Positions 21,514 through 32,142 of a stretch of 64,000 bases of DNA are shown here, piece after piece. The stretch covers positions 6,205,001 through 6,269,000 of the forward strand of contig OX291547.1 of the NCBI GenBank assembly GCA_946406115.1. Direction: 5' to 3'. This DNA is from Apoda limacodes (Eukaryota; Arthropoda; Insecta; Lepidoptera; Limacodidae). A model generated the notes under the pieces. It was given only the letters and a program-made list of their open reading frames with translations. It was not told where the DNA came from and did no database searches. The translations under genes were made by a program, and so were the position numbers. Positions within the stretch are counted from its first letter, which is position 1; each line of letters opens with the position of its first letter.

Positions 21514-22769
21514 TATACATATATAAAAAATAAAATCACAACAGGGACGGATAAGGGGCTTAAAGGTGGGTAAAAGTTTAAATGCAAGTAATCGTCCCTG
21601 TTGCAAAAATATAACATTATTTGTTTACAATGTTTTTTGTAAAATACCAGCCGAAACGTATTTTACCAAATAACTACGCCTTTGATCCTGTTTAAATATA
21701 AATTAGTAATAAACCGCAAAAAAAATTGAAAAAATTGTTCTGTTTGTAATAATTTTTATATTGTTTTTTATTTTTAAAGTGGCTAAAGGTCTTTTTATAA
21801 ATTGCCTAAAGGACTTTTTCTAAATTGATTATCAGCTCTCGGGCTGATATGTCGCTACTTGTCTTTGTCAATAACAACGCTCGCCCTCACAAAGGCGTGT
21901 CAGGAAGCAACAATCAAAACAGAGACATAACTACACCTAGTATTCGCGAAATGATGTTACTCAAAAACAATAAAATGACGTCCTTAGCACGTTGGCATTG
22001 ACATTTGAATAGAAAAAAGTTGTTGTAATCACGATCTGTATTTTCGGTGGAGACTCGAACCGGTTTGTAATCATGTTATACCTAGCTTCGGACAAAATTA
22101 GAAGCATGATGTCATTCTTTTTTACAAGCACTCCAGAACGTGAGATGATTTGCTTTTTGTTCGCGCTCGACACTCGACTTATTTTGTTAGCATTTGAATA
22201 CAAGCCGTTATGCTTGGGTACATGATATTTGCTCAGGTGTTGTTAGGTATGAGGTAAATTATTGTAATCATGAATTCAATTTTAAGTATTTTTGTTATTG
22301 TAAAAAAAAAAACAACCATCTTGAGCTAAAGAGAACGATATTCTTCAATTTAATAAATAAAATTGTTACTTTAATAATTTCAAAGTAATTACCGAGTTAA
22401 CAGTGTCGTCTGAAATAGTCGATGATCGCTCTTGGCTCTTTGGTCACACCTACACTACATCTCGGCCAAATCGATCTAAACCGTCAAGTGTTGGCAAAGA
22501 TAGATTTGCTAACTAACATTGCTTAAATTTTAACTATTACAATGGCCTAAGGTTTCAATTTCTATCGCAAGACATTAAGTGAGCGAACAATGTGTATTAA
22601 AGTGGTGTAAAAAAACTCTGGCAGGAAGACATCTGTCATTCACTAGGTCTATAGCTGACGCTCGTGCTCGTTCCTAGAATGGTGTGATTCTACTATATAT
22701 AAAAAAAGACAAATTTAGTTGCGAGACAGAAAGGTGATGGTATGAAAGAACATAAGTACCTATAAATGA
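21514..22769. other. unassigned sequence, no gene seen
   Basis: AT-rich. Small open frames at 21961-22203 and 22194-22388 overlap on opposite strands and have no recognised homology. Confidence 0.35.
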
Positions 22770-23031
22770 TTATCATTAACACCACAAAAATTAAATAACA
22801 AAACTTTTTGATATAGGACATTTTTATAAATGGATCAAAAAGTAGAAAATATATTTTTCCTATTTATAGTCGTGGGATGTGGATTGTATTACAATGAAAA
22901 AATTTATTTTTAAATTTTGACGCGTCCCATGTTTATGTCTAGGAAAATATATTTTCTAATTTTTGATCTATTTATAAAAATGTCCTATATCAAAAAGTTT
23001 TGTTATTTAATTTTTGTGGTGTTAATGATAA
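22770..23031. repeat. long foldback with arms of about 109 bp
   Basis: Left arm 22770-22878 and right arm 22923-23031, spacer 44 bp. The outer 90 or so bases are almost perfect reverse complements (about three differences), starting TTATCATTAACACCAC. The inner 20 are more diverged. A transcript through it would fold into a long hairpin. It could be a MITE or a hairpin small-RNA source; no target duplication is certain. Confidence 0.88.
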
Positions 23032-23798
23032 GGTTAAAAACTTTTTTTTATTCAATTTATTTTCTACTTTTCAGACAATACAAAATGTACATATTTTTTT
23101 TAAATGTAAAATTTTGTACAGACATATTCTGTCTGTATATATTAGAATTAAAAAATTATATTGATGACTAAAAGAAACTGTAGCAAGCAATAGCTTTGTC
23201 CCCGGGTTCTGAGCTATATTATATTTAAAGTTTCAAGTCTCTAGCTCATCATTGGTTAAAATCGATAACAAAATGTGCACCAGACAGACAAAACAATAAG
23301 AAAGATTTGATAAGAAACGTGGTGGTAATAACAAAAACAAACGCCACGATGTAGGTGTAATATAAATGGCTTTGTCTATAAATAGTGGGTGTAATTTTAT
23401 ACATTTCCTACTCGTACGCTAAATGACATCCTGCAAAAAACTATCGAACAAAAATTACGTATTATCCTTGAATTTATGCAAATCGCTATCTATTTTCGTT
23501 CGTTTCGTTATTCGATTCGAGCACTTTGTGTAAATATTCGGCTAAAATAAAGTACCTACCATGAAAATACAGACACGTCATTAACAACAGAAGTTAAAAC
23601 ATTTTAAAATAGAAAACCGTAAAAAGCGCAAGTCATTATTGGAAACCATATAACTATGAAAACAAACAATAAAAGACCACCGCAACGTTGCGGTCTACGG
23701 CTAAAGAACGCAGTGTCCTGGGGCAGTTAAAAATAATATCGCTTTTTTAAATTGACGACACGCAAAGAAAACATCTTCTTTGTCATTAAGCGTAGATG
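23032..23798. other. unassigned sequence, no gene seen
   Basis: No recognised gene or repeat up to the target duplication at 23791-23798. Confidence 0.35.
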
Positions 23799-24489
23799 CA
23801 GAGGCGGATTATCCCTGGCAAACTAGGCACGTGCCTAGGGCGCGAGGTTACAAAGGGGCGCGCAAAATTTTTGAAAAATAACATAAAAAAAAATTGTGAC
23901 TGTATTTAACGTACTTATAAATGACTTGCTTTAATAACATTAAATATTACTAAATAAATCATTAAATATTAATTTTGAAATATCTAAAAAACTTATGAAC
24001 CGATTTTGTACAAAACAATATTCATTGGTTGGGTGGTATTTACAGAGCCCTTTTATCTTGATTTTTAGATCACGAGGTTTAAAAGTTAGAAGGGGGATAC
24101 AATTTTTTCCTTTTGAAGCCAATAACTCGCAAAATATAAATATTTAACAAATAATTAAATAACCTTGTATACATTTACAAAACCCTATCCCTCATGGGGT
24201 GCTGAGAAAAATAAATTGAAAACGAAGTATTGCAATGGTTGTTAAGTAGTAAATGGACATCCATGGACATTTTGAATTCATTTAAATTCATTCTACCTAC
24301 TGTCTGACTTTATTTCAAAACTTTTCCAATTAGTTAGCTTGTAAGCAAGCGGAAGTGTCTTTATGTCAACTACGGTCATCGCCGTCAACTACTTACTTAG
24401 TACTAGTTGATTTTTTTTATCTATGGCCGGCAGAGGGGCGCGCGATGAGGTGCTTGCCTACGCCGCTCTTGACATTTAATCCGCCTCTG
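23799..24489. mobile_element. non-autonomous hAT-type DNA transposon
   Basis: A 691-bp element with ends CAGAGGCGGATTA and, in reverse complement, the same CAGAGGCGGATTA. It is flanked by a perfect 8-bp duplication, CGTAGATG, at 23791-23798 and 24490-24497. Both features fit hAT (CAGAG matches YARNG). Subterminal GGGGCGCGC blocks lie near both ends (about 23855 and 24434). No transposase frame. The perfect duplication and identical 13-bp ends suggest a relatively young insertion. Confidence 0.85.
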
Positions 24490-24497
24490 CGTAGATG

Positions 24498-24874
24498 TGA
24501 CAAAGAAACTAAATCTGAGCAAATAAAATCATGGCCTTAATATGTCAGACCCCTAAGTTAAGTCTTCTAAAATTTCAGACGACGTTAAAATCTGTAAAAG
24601 AAATTCACGGTGATGATGATATTAGCTAAGCGATTGGATCGTTACTACTCCATATGTTTTGCCTTTCGATTCCATTTGCGATCAGTTAGCGTTTTAACTT
24701 TGGTAAATGTTTTGTTGTCTTTTAAGGTGATGGCATACCTACCGTTTGGGTTTGCAAGAATTTTATTAATTTTGTTACAGTCCTGAGTACACTTTTTGGC
24801 GTTAAAAAAATATATGATATAGTTGAAACCTTAATGAAGTGGGTTCGCTAATATCAGAATAGTTTGCCTATTAA
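24498..24874. other. unassigned sequence
   Basis: No gene or repeat recognised between the hAT element and the dispersed repeat. Confidence 0.35.
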
Positions 24875-24982
24875 GAGAGCGATATAGGCCAGAAAGCTAT
24901 TTCCTGTAATTCTAACGTTGTATATGTAAATGCACTATAAATCATTAGATAATGTCATATACATTACTATGAGATATATATA

Positions 24983-25878
24983 CACACCGGCACAATTAGC
25001 GGAACACAAAAAAAGGATGTGAACGAATGGCAGCAGGTTCTCTTTACTGATCAGTGCAGAGTTCTTTTAAAACAGATCGATGGGAGACAGCGAATATGGA
25101 GACGCAAAGGAGAACGCCACATACAGTCTAATTTTGAACACACAGTGGCTTATGGTGGCGGCTCGATTATGGTTTGGGGAGGGATATGTTTGGGAGCTCG
25201 CACGGAGTTAGTGATAGTCACAGGAGGGACCATGACAGCAGATCGATACATCAGAGACATTTTAGAAGAACATGTTGTACCATTTGCCCCATTTATTGGT
25301 GACGACTTTATTCTTATGCAAGATAATGCTCGTGCTCATAGTGCACAATCGGTACAGGCATATCTGAGCCACGTAGGTATACCGGTGATGCAGTGGCCAG
25401 CAAATTCCCCCGATATGAATCCGATAGAGCATGTCTGGGACTTGCTAAAAAGAAGGGTTAAATCCAGAATGCCACCACTCAACAATCTGAATGAATTTGG
25501 AAACGCATTACTTGAGGAGTAGGAGCGGTTGCCTCAAGAAATCATCGATAACATAATCTGTAGCATGCCCAGACGAATGGAAACCGTAATCAGAGCAAGA
25601 GGGGGAAACACTCGTTATTAATTTTGCTTTAATTTTATTGTTAAATCATTTAATGCTTACTTTTTTTTATTTTTTGTGATGGTTCATAACCATCTAAAAA
25701 TTTCACTTATTTCAAATTTCTTTATTTTTCAATAAAAAATAACGAAGACTTTTCAAATTCGTTGTTAAAAGATGTTAATCAATTTGTTATTTTGTGTCTA
25801 ATTACATTTTCGTCAAATATATGCGTTATTATCTCATAGTCTCACTTTTTTTTCTGTTCCGCTAATTGTGCCGGTGTG
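24983..25878 (+). mobile_element. Tc1-type transposon, internally deleted
   Basis: An 896-bp element with near-identical inverted ends of about 24 bp (CACACCGGCACAATTAGCGG on the left; the right end is its reverse complement), flanked by TA at 24981-24982 and 25879-25880. Only the catalytic half of the transposase remains, beginning just after the left end, so roughly 450 bp encoding the N-terminal paired-like DNA-binding region have been lost. It could be mobilised in trans only. Confidence 0.88.
25019..25621 (+). pseudogene. Tc1/mariner transposase, DD34E catalytic half, with premature stop
   Basis: Encodes the C-terminal half of a Tc1-family transposase, the enzyme that cuts and joins element ends at TA sites. 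Visible motifs, counting from 25019: first catalytic Asp in LFTDQC (residue 11), the Gly-rich GGGSIMVWGG, second Asp in MQDNARAH (102), then Glu in NPIEHVW (137) with exactly 34 residues between, giving DD34E. Family proteins are about 340 aa; here the N-terminal helix-turn-helix region is deleted and there is no proper ATG (the frame opens at GTG). A TAG at 25520-25522 ends the frame after 167 residues, but homologous-looking codons continue for 32 residues to a TAA at 25619-25621. The tail is dispensable-looking but the missing N-terminus makes it non-functional. Confidence 0.88.
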
Positions 25879-26265
25879 TATATGTTATATACTTCTTAAG
25901 TAATTTATACCGTATTGACGCCTTGAAACTTTTAATTTTTTGTATGGAATTTAACGTTATTACCGTTTTGTAGTCACATTTATCGACTTTTTGCTACAAC
26001 TTAGAGTCCACGCATTAGATAACAAGCTATTCTAATTATTTAACCAACTTTCATTACAAAAAAATGCAAAACACGCTTTAAAAATTTGCACTAGTGTTGA
26101 AACAATGGTCACTTCCAGATTTGCATTAAATACAATAAATAAAAATCATTCGGTAAGGTAATGCACTAGTGCAAAAGTCAGTTGTATAACATATATTTTT
26201 TTAAATCCTTTAGATGCAATAGTTTAGCCACAAAATTTGCACAAAAACGGCGTATTTTCGCGCTC

Positions 26266-26825
26266 TAGCCTATGCCGCAGCCTTAAAACAGTTAGCGAAA
26301 AAAATATTTCTTACGCTCTATTTTTGGACTTTAATTCAAATTGTTTGGAAAACTAAGAGTTATATTCTATTGATTCTTATTTCATAATATATATTAATAT
26401 TTATTAATGAAATGAACTGAAACAGGCGTGATGTTATGGAGGAATTAAGAAATCGGTTTTTTGATATGCTTCAAAACATATTTTAGAATTTTTTTAACAA
26501 AATAGCTTATCCTGTGGTCGTGCCCGCGGAATATTTAATAGCACTTACATACATATTAGCAGTGACGTGCATAGAGATTATAGTCAGGGCACATAACTAA
26601 ATAACCTACAGACTGATAGCTTCAAACAACCGGCGCACATAGGAATTGATTGTGTAAGTATCGTTGTTTGCGCTCGATATAGCTTCTGTTTACTATTGTT
26701 ATGTTCAAATATTTGACATGAAAACAAACAACTTACAATTTTTTTACGAAAAAATTGTATGAAGCTCGTACGAAAAATCAGGATATCTCTGGAACCATAA
26801 AGAAAACCTTAATATCCTTGGAGAT
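26266..26825. other. unassigned sequence
   Basis: AT-rich, with no recognised element. Confidence 0.35.
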
Positions 26826-26849
26826 GGTTGTAGTACTAATTATTTGTGA

Positions 26850-27100
26850 TTTTTTGACATACTTTATATAACGCCGAACTGGTGGTTTTGTTTTTTTTGA
26901 AGAAAAATGTAATATTTTTGCCTAGTTTTAGTACTAAATGTAATAAATACTTATTGTGTTAGGGTAAGTCACTTGAAAATATGAAAGTGAAGAGGTCATA
27001 AAAAACAATCATTTTAACCGATGATTTTGATAAAAAAAGTGTTAAAATGAACAAAAAAACAACCGCAGCAGTTCGCGTTATATGAAGTACGTCAAAAAAA
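26850..27100. repeat. foldback/MITE with arms of about 49 bp
   Basis: Left arm 26850-26898 and right arm 27052-27100 are reverse complements with a few mismatches: TTTTTTGACATACTTTATAT against TTTTTTGACGTACTTCATAT, continuing AACGC..GAACTG..GGTT. Total about 251 bp, non-coding spacer. Confidence 0.75.
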
Positions 27101-28568
27101 ATCGGCCAAGTGCGAGTTGGACTCGCGCACCGAGGGTTCCGTACCTACCACCATTTATGTAATCTACAAACATGATTGAATGAAAGGTAAATTTTTATTT
27201 ATGACGTATTAAAAAAAAACTACTTACTAGATCTCGTTCAAACCAATTTTTCGGTGGAAGTTTGCAGGGTAATGTACATCATAATTTTTTTTAGTTTTAT
27301 CATTCTCTTATTTTAGAAGTTACAGGGGACACACACACATACACACACACATTTCACCACTTTGGAAGTGTCTAGCGCGCAAACTATTTAGTTTAGAAAA
27401 AATGAAATTAGAAACCTCAATATCATTTAAGACCTATCCATAAATACCCCACACGTATGGGTTAAAAGAAAAAAACGGGTTGCACTCCGGGAGTGCCGGC
27501 AGAAGTGAAAACATACTCGCTTTTTACTTCCCATCACTTCTTATCCATATTTATTTATAAAAAATAATAACTTTTGTTTATTTACTTTTTTGACGTTGTA
27601 TATTTGACAGCTCAATCTGTCATAGAATTAAAATCCCATATCCAACCTCCCTGTACTACTCATAATCGCCATATACTAAAAATAAAAACTAACCTAATGT
27701 AAATAAAGGTCACGTGTCCTAACGCGAGTGGCATCTTACGAATTTTCGATCAGGACACGTGACCTGACGCGAGTTTAACAGTGTTTACCCATCACAAAAA
27801 AAGTGCTCGCCACGGCCCCACAGTGTGATCTATTTGCGAGTGGAATAGCAAGCCTGATGAGTGAGTGCAAGAGAATATACGAGATGGATGCTAGAGAAAC
27901 TAGCGTAAATATAAACTAAGATTATGAATAAAATTTAATATATGTATTATTATTAGATTTTTTATCATTTTAATGAATTATTTAATTATGATAATAATAA
28001 TATTATATTTATTTAAACAAACAAACAAACAACCTCCCTGTACTACTCATAATCGCCATATACTAAAAATAAAATAATAATGTTTGTTTATTTACTTTTT
28101 TGACGTAGTATATTTGACATCGCAATCTGTCATAGAATTAAAATTCCATATCCAACCTCCATGTACTACTCATAATCGCGAATACTAAAAATAAAAATTA
28201 TAATAGGCGTGGCATTACGGTTTCCGTCTTACGAATTTCCACGATTAGGACACGTGACCTGACGCGAGTTTATCATTTTTTACCCATTCCAAAAAAAGTG
28301 CACAACGCCGCTAAAGAAGTTTTCACTTCAAAAAAATTTTGAGTTTTAGTTCTAAGTAAGTATACCCCAAAAATTTATTGTTTTTTCTCTATTTTTGTGT
28401 GAAAATCTAAATGCGGTCCACAGAATATATCTACTTACCAAGTTTCAACAGTATGGTTCTTATAATTTCGGAAAAAAAGTGGCTGTGACATACGGGCGGA
28501 CAGACAGACAGACATTACGAATCTATAAGGGTTCCGTTTTTTGCCATCTGACTACGGAACCCTAAAAA
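27101..28568 (+). repeat. dispersed repeat with GGGTTCCGT / ACGGAACCC signature
   Basis: Begins ATCGGCCAAGTGCGAGTTGG and a GGGTTCCGTAC block, and ends GGGTTCCGTTTTTTGCCATC then CTACGGAACCCTAAAAA. I know these ends from a very common lepidopteran repeat, but not its class. Microsatellites include (CA)n at 27329-27351, (CAAA)n near 28012-28031 and (CAGA)n near 28500. Most of the added length comes from an internal direct duplication. Other copies or fragments lie at 11.5, 29.0, 46.3, 48.9 and 54.0 kb. Confidence 0.7.
27573..28303. repeat. internal direct duplication, offset about 500-510 bp
   Basis: Copy A (about 27573-27803) and copy B (about 28083-28303) share TTTGTTTATTTACTTTTTTG, a CTGTCATAGAATTAAAAT block, CTGTACTACTCATAATCGC (also a third time near 28036) and GGACACGTGACCTGACGCGA. 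Copy A additionally holds a hairpin, GGTCACGTGTCCT paired with AGGACACGTGACC (around 27710 and 27751). Confidence 0.8.
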
Positions 28569-28592
28569 TCACAAATAATTATTACTACAACC

Positions 28593-29004
28593 TGTGTGGC
28601 CTGTCACTAACACGGCGCGCGGGGCGAGGACTGGCGTCCGCTAGAGTAAAAACCGGTTTCAACTGGCTCAGTGACCGTGCGCATCTCAGGGCTTCATGTG
28701 CGAGCGATTTAAATTAAAGTTCTTTTAGTGTTTGCTATCGATTAGTGCATAGCATAATCAGAATAGTGCATTCTTAATTACATACCTAAAAGATCTTGAC
28801 AGGTAAATACCTAATTTTTTTTATTCTAAGCTGGCTAAATAATTACAATAGGAAGGCGAATCTTAAAAAAGTAGGTGCGTAGGTAGGTACCAACGTAATA
28901 ATGGTACATAAAAACATGCATATATTATTATGTATACGCATAAATATGCATTATTATATTATTGGTACCTCCCTACTGAATACAAATAAAATCAGAGATT
29001 TTTG
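28593..29004. other. unassigned sequence
   Basis: Positions 28600-28710 are GC-richer, with several CG-containing words; the rest is AT-rich with repeated TAGGTA words. No gene recognised. Confidence 0.35.
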
Positions 29005-29230
29005 TTAGGGTTCCATAGCCAAATGGCAAAAAAAGTCCCTTATAAATCCATCATGTACGTCCTTCCAGCCGTATGTCATTCCGTTATAATTCCGCTATCT
29101 TTGCATATTTAGATTGTGATGAAATTTTACAGGAAAGTCTTATTTATGTAAACCGCCAAACAGATTTGTAATGAAATTAAGAAAAAATATTAAGGGGTAG
29201 CTCCATACATTGAACTGAGGGACGAAATCG
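29005..29230 (-). repeat. fragment of the GGTTCCGT dispersed repeat
   Basis: GGGTTCCATAGCCAAATGGC followed by AAAAAAAGTCCCTTATAAAT corresponds, reversed, to the right end of the repeat at 27.1-28.6 kb. The block GTAGCTCCATACATTGAACTG at the far side is also family-like. Diverged. Confidence 0.55.
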
Positions 29231-31596
29231 ATATCAGCTATCTACATATTGGTTTAATTTACTGTATGTGTCAGTTGACAACCCTACCAGTTTAGGTATG
29301 ATTCTTGAAACGTTGTTCTAAGCTATCGGTATGGTTGGTTATTTAGTCATGTGGTAAGGGTAAGCAGAAAAAGAAATCATCATAATTTTTCGCGTGATAC
29401 TGTTAAATGTTGATATCAGTAAAAATATGAATTATAAATTGATCGATTAACCAGGCGTTGACATAATAAGTAATCCGATCAAATAAACAAGATGAAATAT
29501 ATTGCTTTTTTACTGTTAAAAGGAAGCTTTTTAAACCGGTCGTTAAAACTTCAGCGAGTTCTGGCTATTGTCGACAAATGTCGCACTAATGATAGCCAAT
29601 AACGCGGTATAATGCAACCCTGTTTATGAAAAAACGTTTAACACCATAAAGGATTAGCCGACTTTTGTTTTGAAGACTGTCTCAACTTCAGACGGCCAAA
29701 GACGGTGGTGACACTACCTTTGTCGAGATGTACTTGACAGATAGCTTGGAGCACGTCTGTTATGTTGCTGTCAAAAACCATTTTTCCCTGCTCCCACGAA
29801 AATGATCAACGATGCATAAATCGTTATCATGCGAACAAATGCAACACACAGCAGATACTTTTCACCAGTCGTATATAACATTACATTTTAACACGATATC
29901 CATATGTCATACGTATATGTATACATAATACGTTCTTGGCTTAGTATCGAAGATCATTTAACAATCGGAACAAACAAAATGTGTGCTCGACGTCTAATCA
30001 AGATAACTGTTAAACCGTACTCCAAATACAATCCGGTTTCTGATCATGCGATGTTCTTTAAATAGTCAATGAACTGTAATCGCAACATTGAACAGTGTAC
30101 AAAAGTCACGTCCACAGCTGGGCTTGTCTCTCTTCGGTTCGCCAATCTTCGGTGACGAAGCTTGTCCATCATTGGGCCCAGTCTTGGCACTGCGGCATCA
30201 AGAATGAGATGCTAATGTATTTATTACTTGGCACGTTCGTCAGTTCGTCGAGGCCTATCAGATTTCTTTATTATTAGACGTGAGAAATGCAGACAAATTG
30301 GTTTTGTTTATCGTGCCCATTGCTTTTACAAAAACTGAAAACGAAATATTCAACCAAACTAAAACCGACATTGACCATGAAATATTTTGTTAATGGAATG
30401 CATCACTGTTTAAAAACACTGTCTACATTTTAAAAATAGAAAAGAACCTTGTAAAATTAACAGCAAAACGAAACGTTAAAACGGAATGCAAACTTCGAAA
30501 CATAACAAGTCGTAAATTTTTAGATATCTACCAAACTGAATTTCTGGGAGTGACAATGAAATTTACGAGCAATAAGCATGTCACGTACAAAATGGTGGCT
30601 GTCCATTTCAATGCCAAACATGGCCAAAATCGTGGGGGAAAGAGTAGTCGAGCAAAAAAAAAAACGATTAAAGCGAAAACTTAAGACTTAGAGGAAAATA
30701 TGTCCTGCGCGAGTGACCTAGGGTTCTGTTTACTACGTAATGACGGTCAAAAAACACCAGACAGCCTGTCGCCGCCAGCTCTAGAACGAGACATAAAGAC
30801 TTTTAAACAATGCGAGAAAAAGAGATAGCTGGTGTCGTAGATATAAAAACTGTTTTGTTACAAGTGGTGGATGACGTAATTGACGAAAACATAAAACGCA
30901 ATTTATACGATTTGAGATCTACGCAAAAGTTGTTAGTTATTCGTGAATACTATCATCATCATAAAAAACCAACGAACTAAAATACTACAATTTTACGATG
31001 TATTTGATTCCATTTATTGTATTATAAAGTTATTTTTAATAATAGTGGAATATTTGCAATTCAAATACCACAAATAGACATGTTTTGTTGTCAACAATAC
31101 ACAAGAGGACTTTGATCGTCCTGTTGCCTGGTTAATCATTGGTATCGAAACACGTTATCATGTCTAAATAATAATCTTTATTAATGTACTCATTTATAAA
31201 AACATTCCGTCTATAATTACGAAACCTTTTAACAATATTTGGGTAAGTAATTATATTTTCATTAGATAATACAGCTGTGTACTCATTTATTGCACAAACA
31301 CGAGCACGTTTAGCCCGCATGGTACAGATTACATAATGTATGTCGATAATAATACTAGAAACTCCTATACAAATGTGTTCGTTTGAGTATGTGTAAATTA
31401 CCATATTAAAGACAATGAAACAACAATACCTACATATATAAAGGAAATTCTGTATGGTACAATAGCAGCAATTTAAAGAATATGGATGGACCGCGTCTTC
31501 AAACAAACAAAACTACACCCGCGGTTTTACTTGCAGAGGCCGATTTCCGTTGGAACTTGCAGTTATGAGGAACTTGGACTGTCTGTGTGCTTGTCT
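29231..31596. other. unassigned sequence, no gene seen
   Basis: A 124-codon minus frame at 31132-31506 and a 60-codon plus frame at 30095-30277 are the longest open stretches. Neither shows recognisable domains, and both look like chance. Position 30110-30260 is GC-richer. Confidence 0.35.
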
Positions 31597-32142
31597 AGTT
31601 CGGCCCCATATGGAGTACTGCTGCCATCTCTGGGCAGGTGCACCCGGATACTAGCTTGGCCCTTTTGACTCGGTTCAACGACGGGCTGTGAGAATTGTCG
31701 ACGATTCCAAACTCACTGGCGGTATCGAGCCCTTAAGTCTGAGGAGAGACTTTGCCTCACTGTGTGTGTTCTACCGCTTGTACAATGGGTTGTGTTCTGA
31801 GAAATTGTTCGAAATTATGCCCACGGCTACTTTCTACTGTCGCACCTCTCGCCATCGGCAGGGAATTCATTCTCACACTTTAGAACCTAAATGGTCGCGA
31901 ACAGTGCGGTTTCAGAGAAACTTCCTCACGCGAACGCTTAAGTTGTGGAATGAGCTCCCTGCCAAGGTTTTCTGCAAGGACTACATGGAGTTCTTCAAGA
32001 AAGAAGTTATTAGATTTCTGAAGGGTCGGCAACGCGCAAGTGATACCCCTGGTGTTGCAAGCGTCCATAGGCTACGGTGACCGCTTACCATCAGGCGGAC
32101 CGTAAGCTTGTTTGCCACATTAGTGGTATAGAAAAAAAAAAA
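31597..32142 (+). mobile_element. 5'-truncated LINE copy with an open C-terminal frame
   Basis: About 545 bp in plus orientation, starting AGTTCGGCCCCATATGGAG and ending with GTGGTATA and a poly(A) run at 32132-32142. The region 31688-32080 stays open for 130 codons and closely matches the last 130 or so residues of the intact LINE protein, lacking one Ser codon around 31984. The preserved frame and short clean tail suggest a fairly young dead-on-arrival copy. It lacks endonuclease and polymerase domains, so it has no activity. Confidence 0.88.

Larger units (their letters stand above)
24875..26265. repeat. dispersed repeat carrying a Tc1-type insertion
   Basis: The second copy of the 5.2-kb repeat. 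Its left part is 24875-24980 and its right part 25881-26265, with the Tc1-type element between them. The uninterrupted copy at 5185-5627 runs straight through the junction (GTGAGATTTATTCGTTATAT). Confidence 0.8.
26826..28592. repeat. compound repeat with 25-bp outer inverted repeats
   Basis: GGTTGTAGTACTAATTATTT at 26826 and its reverse complement at 28568-28592 pair over 25 bp with one mismatch. Inside lie a foldback (26850-27100) and a long dispersed repeat (27101-28568). The outer pairing suggests either one larger element or two related ends in opposite orientation. Confidence 0.6.

Noticed and set aside
31132..31506. 124-codon minus-strand frame rich in Tyr, Ile and Cys
   Set aside because: No recognisable domain, composition as expected for AT-rich chance frames, and no supporting context.
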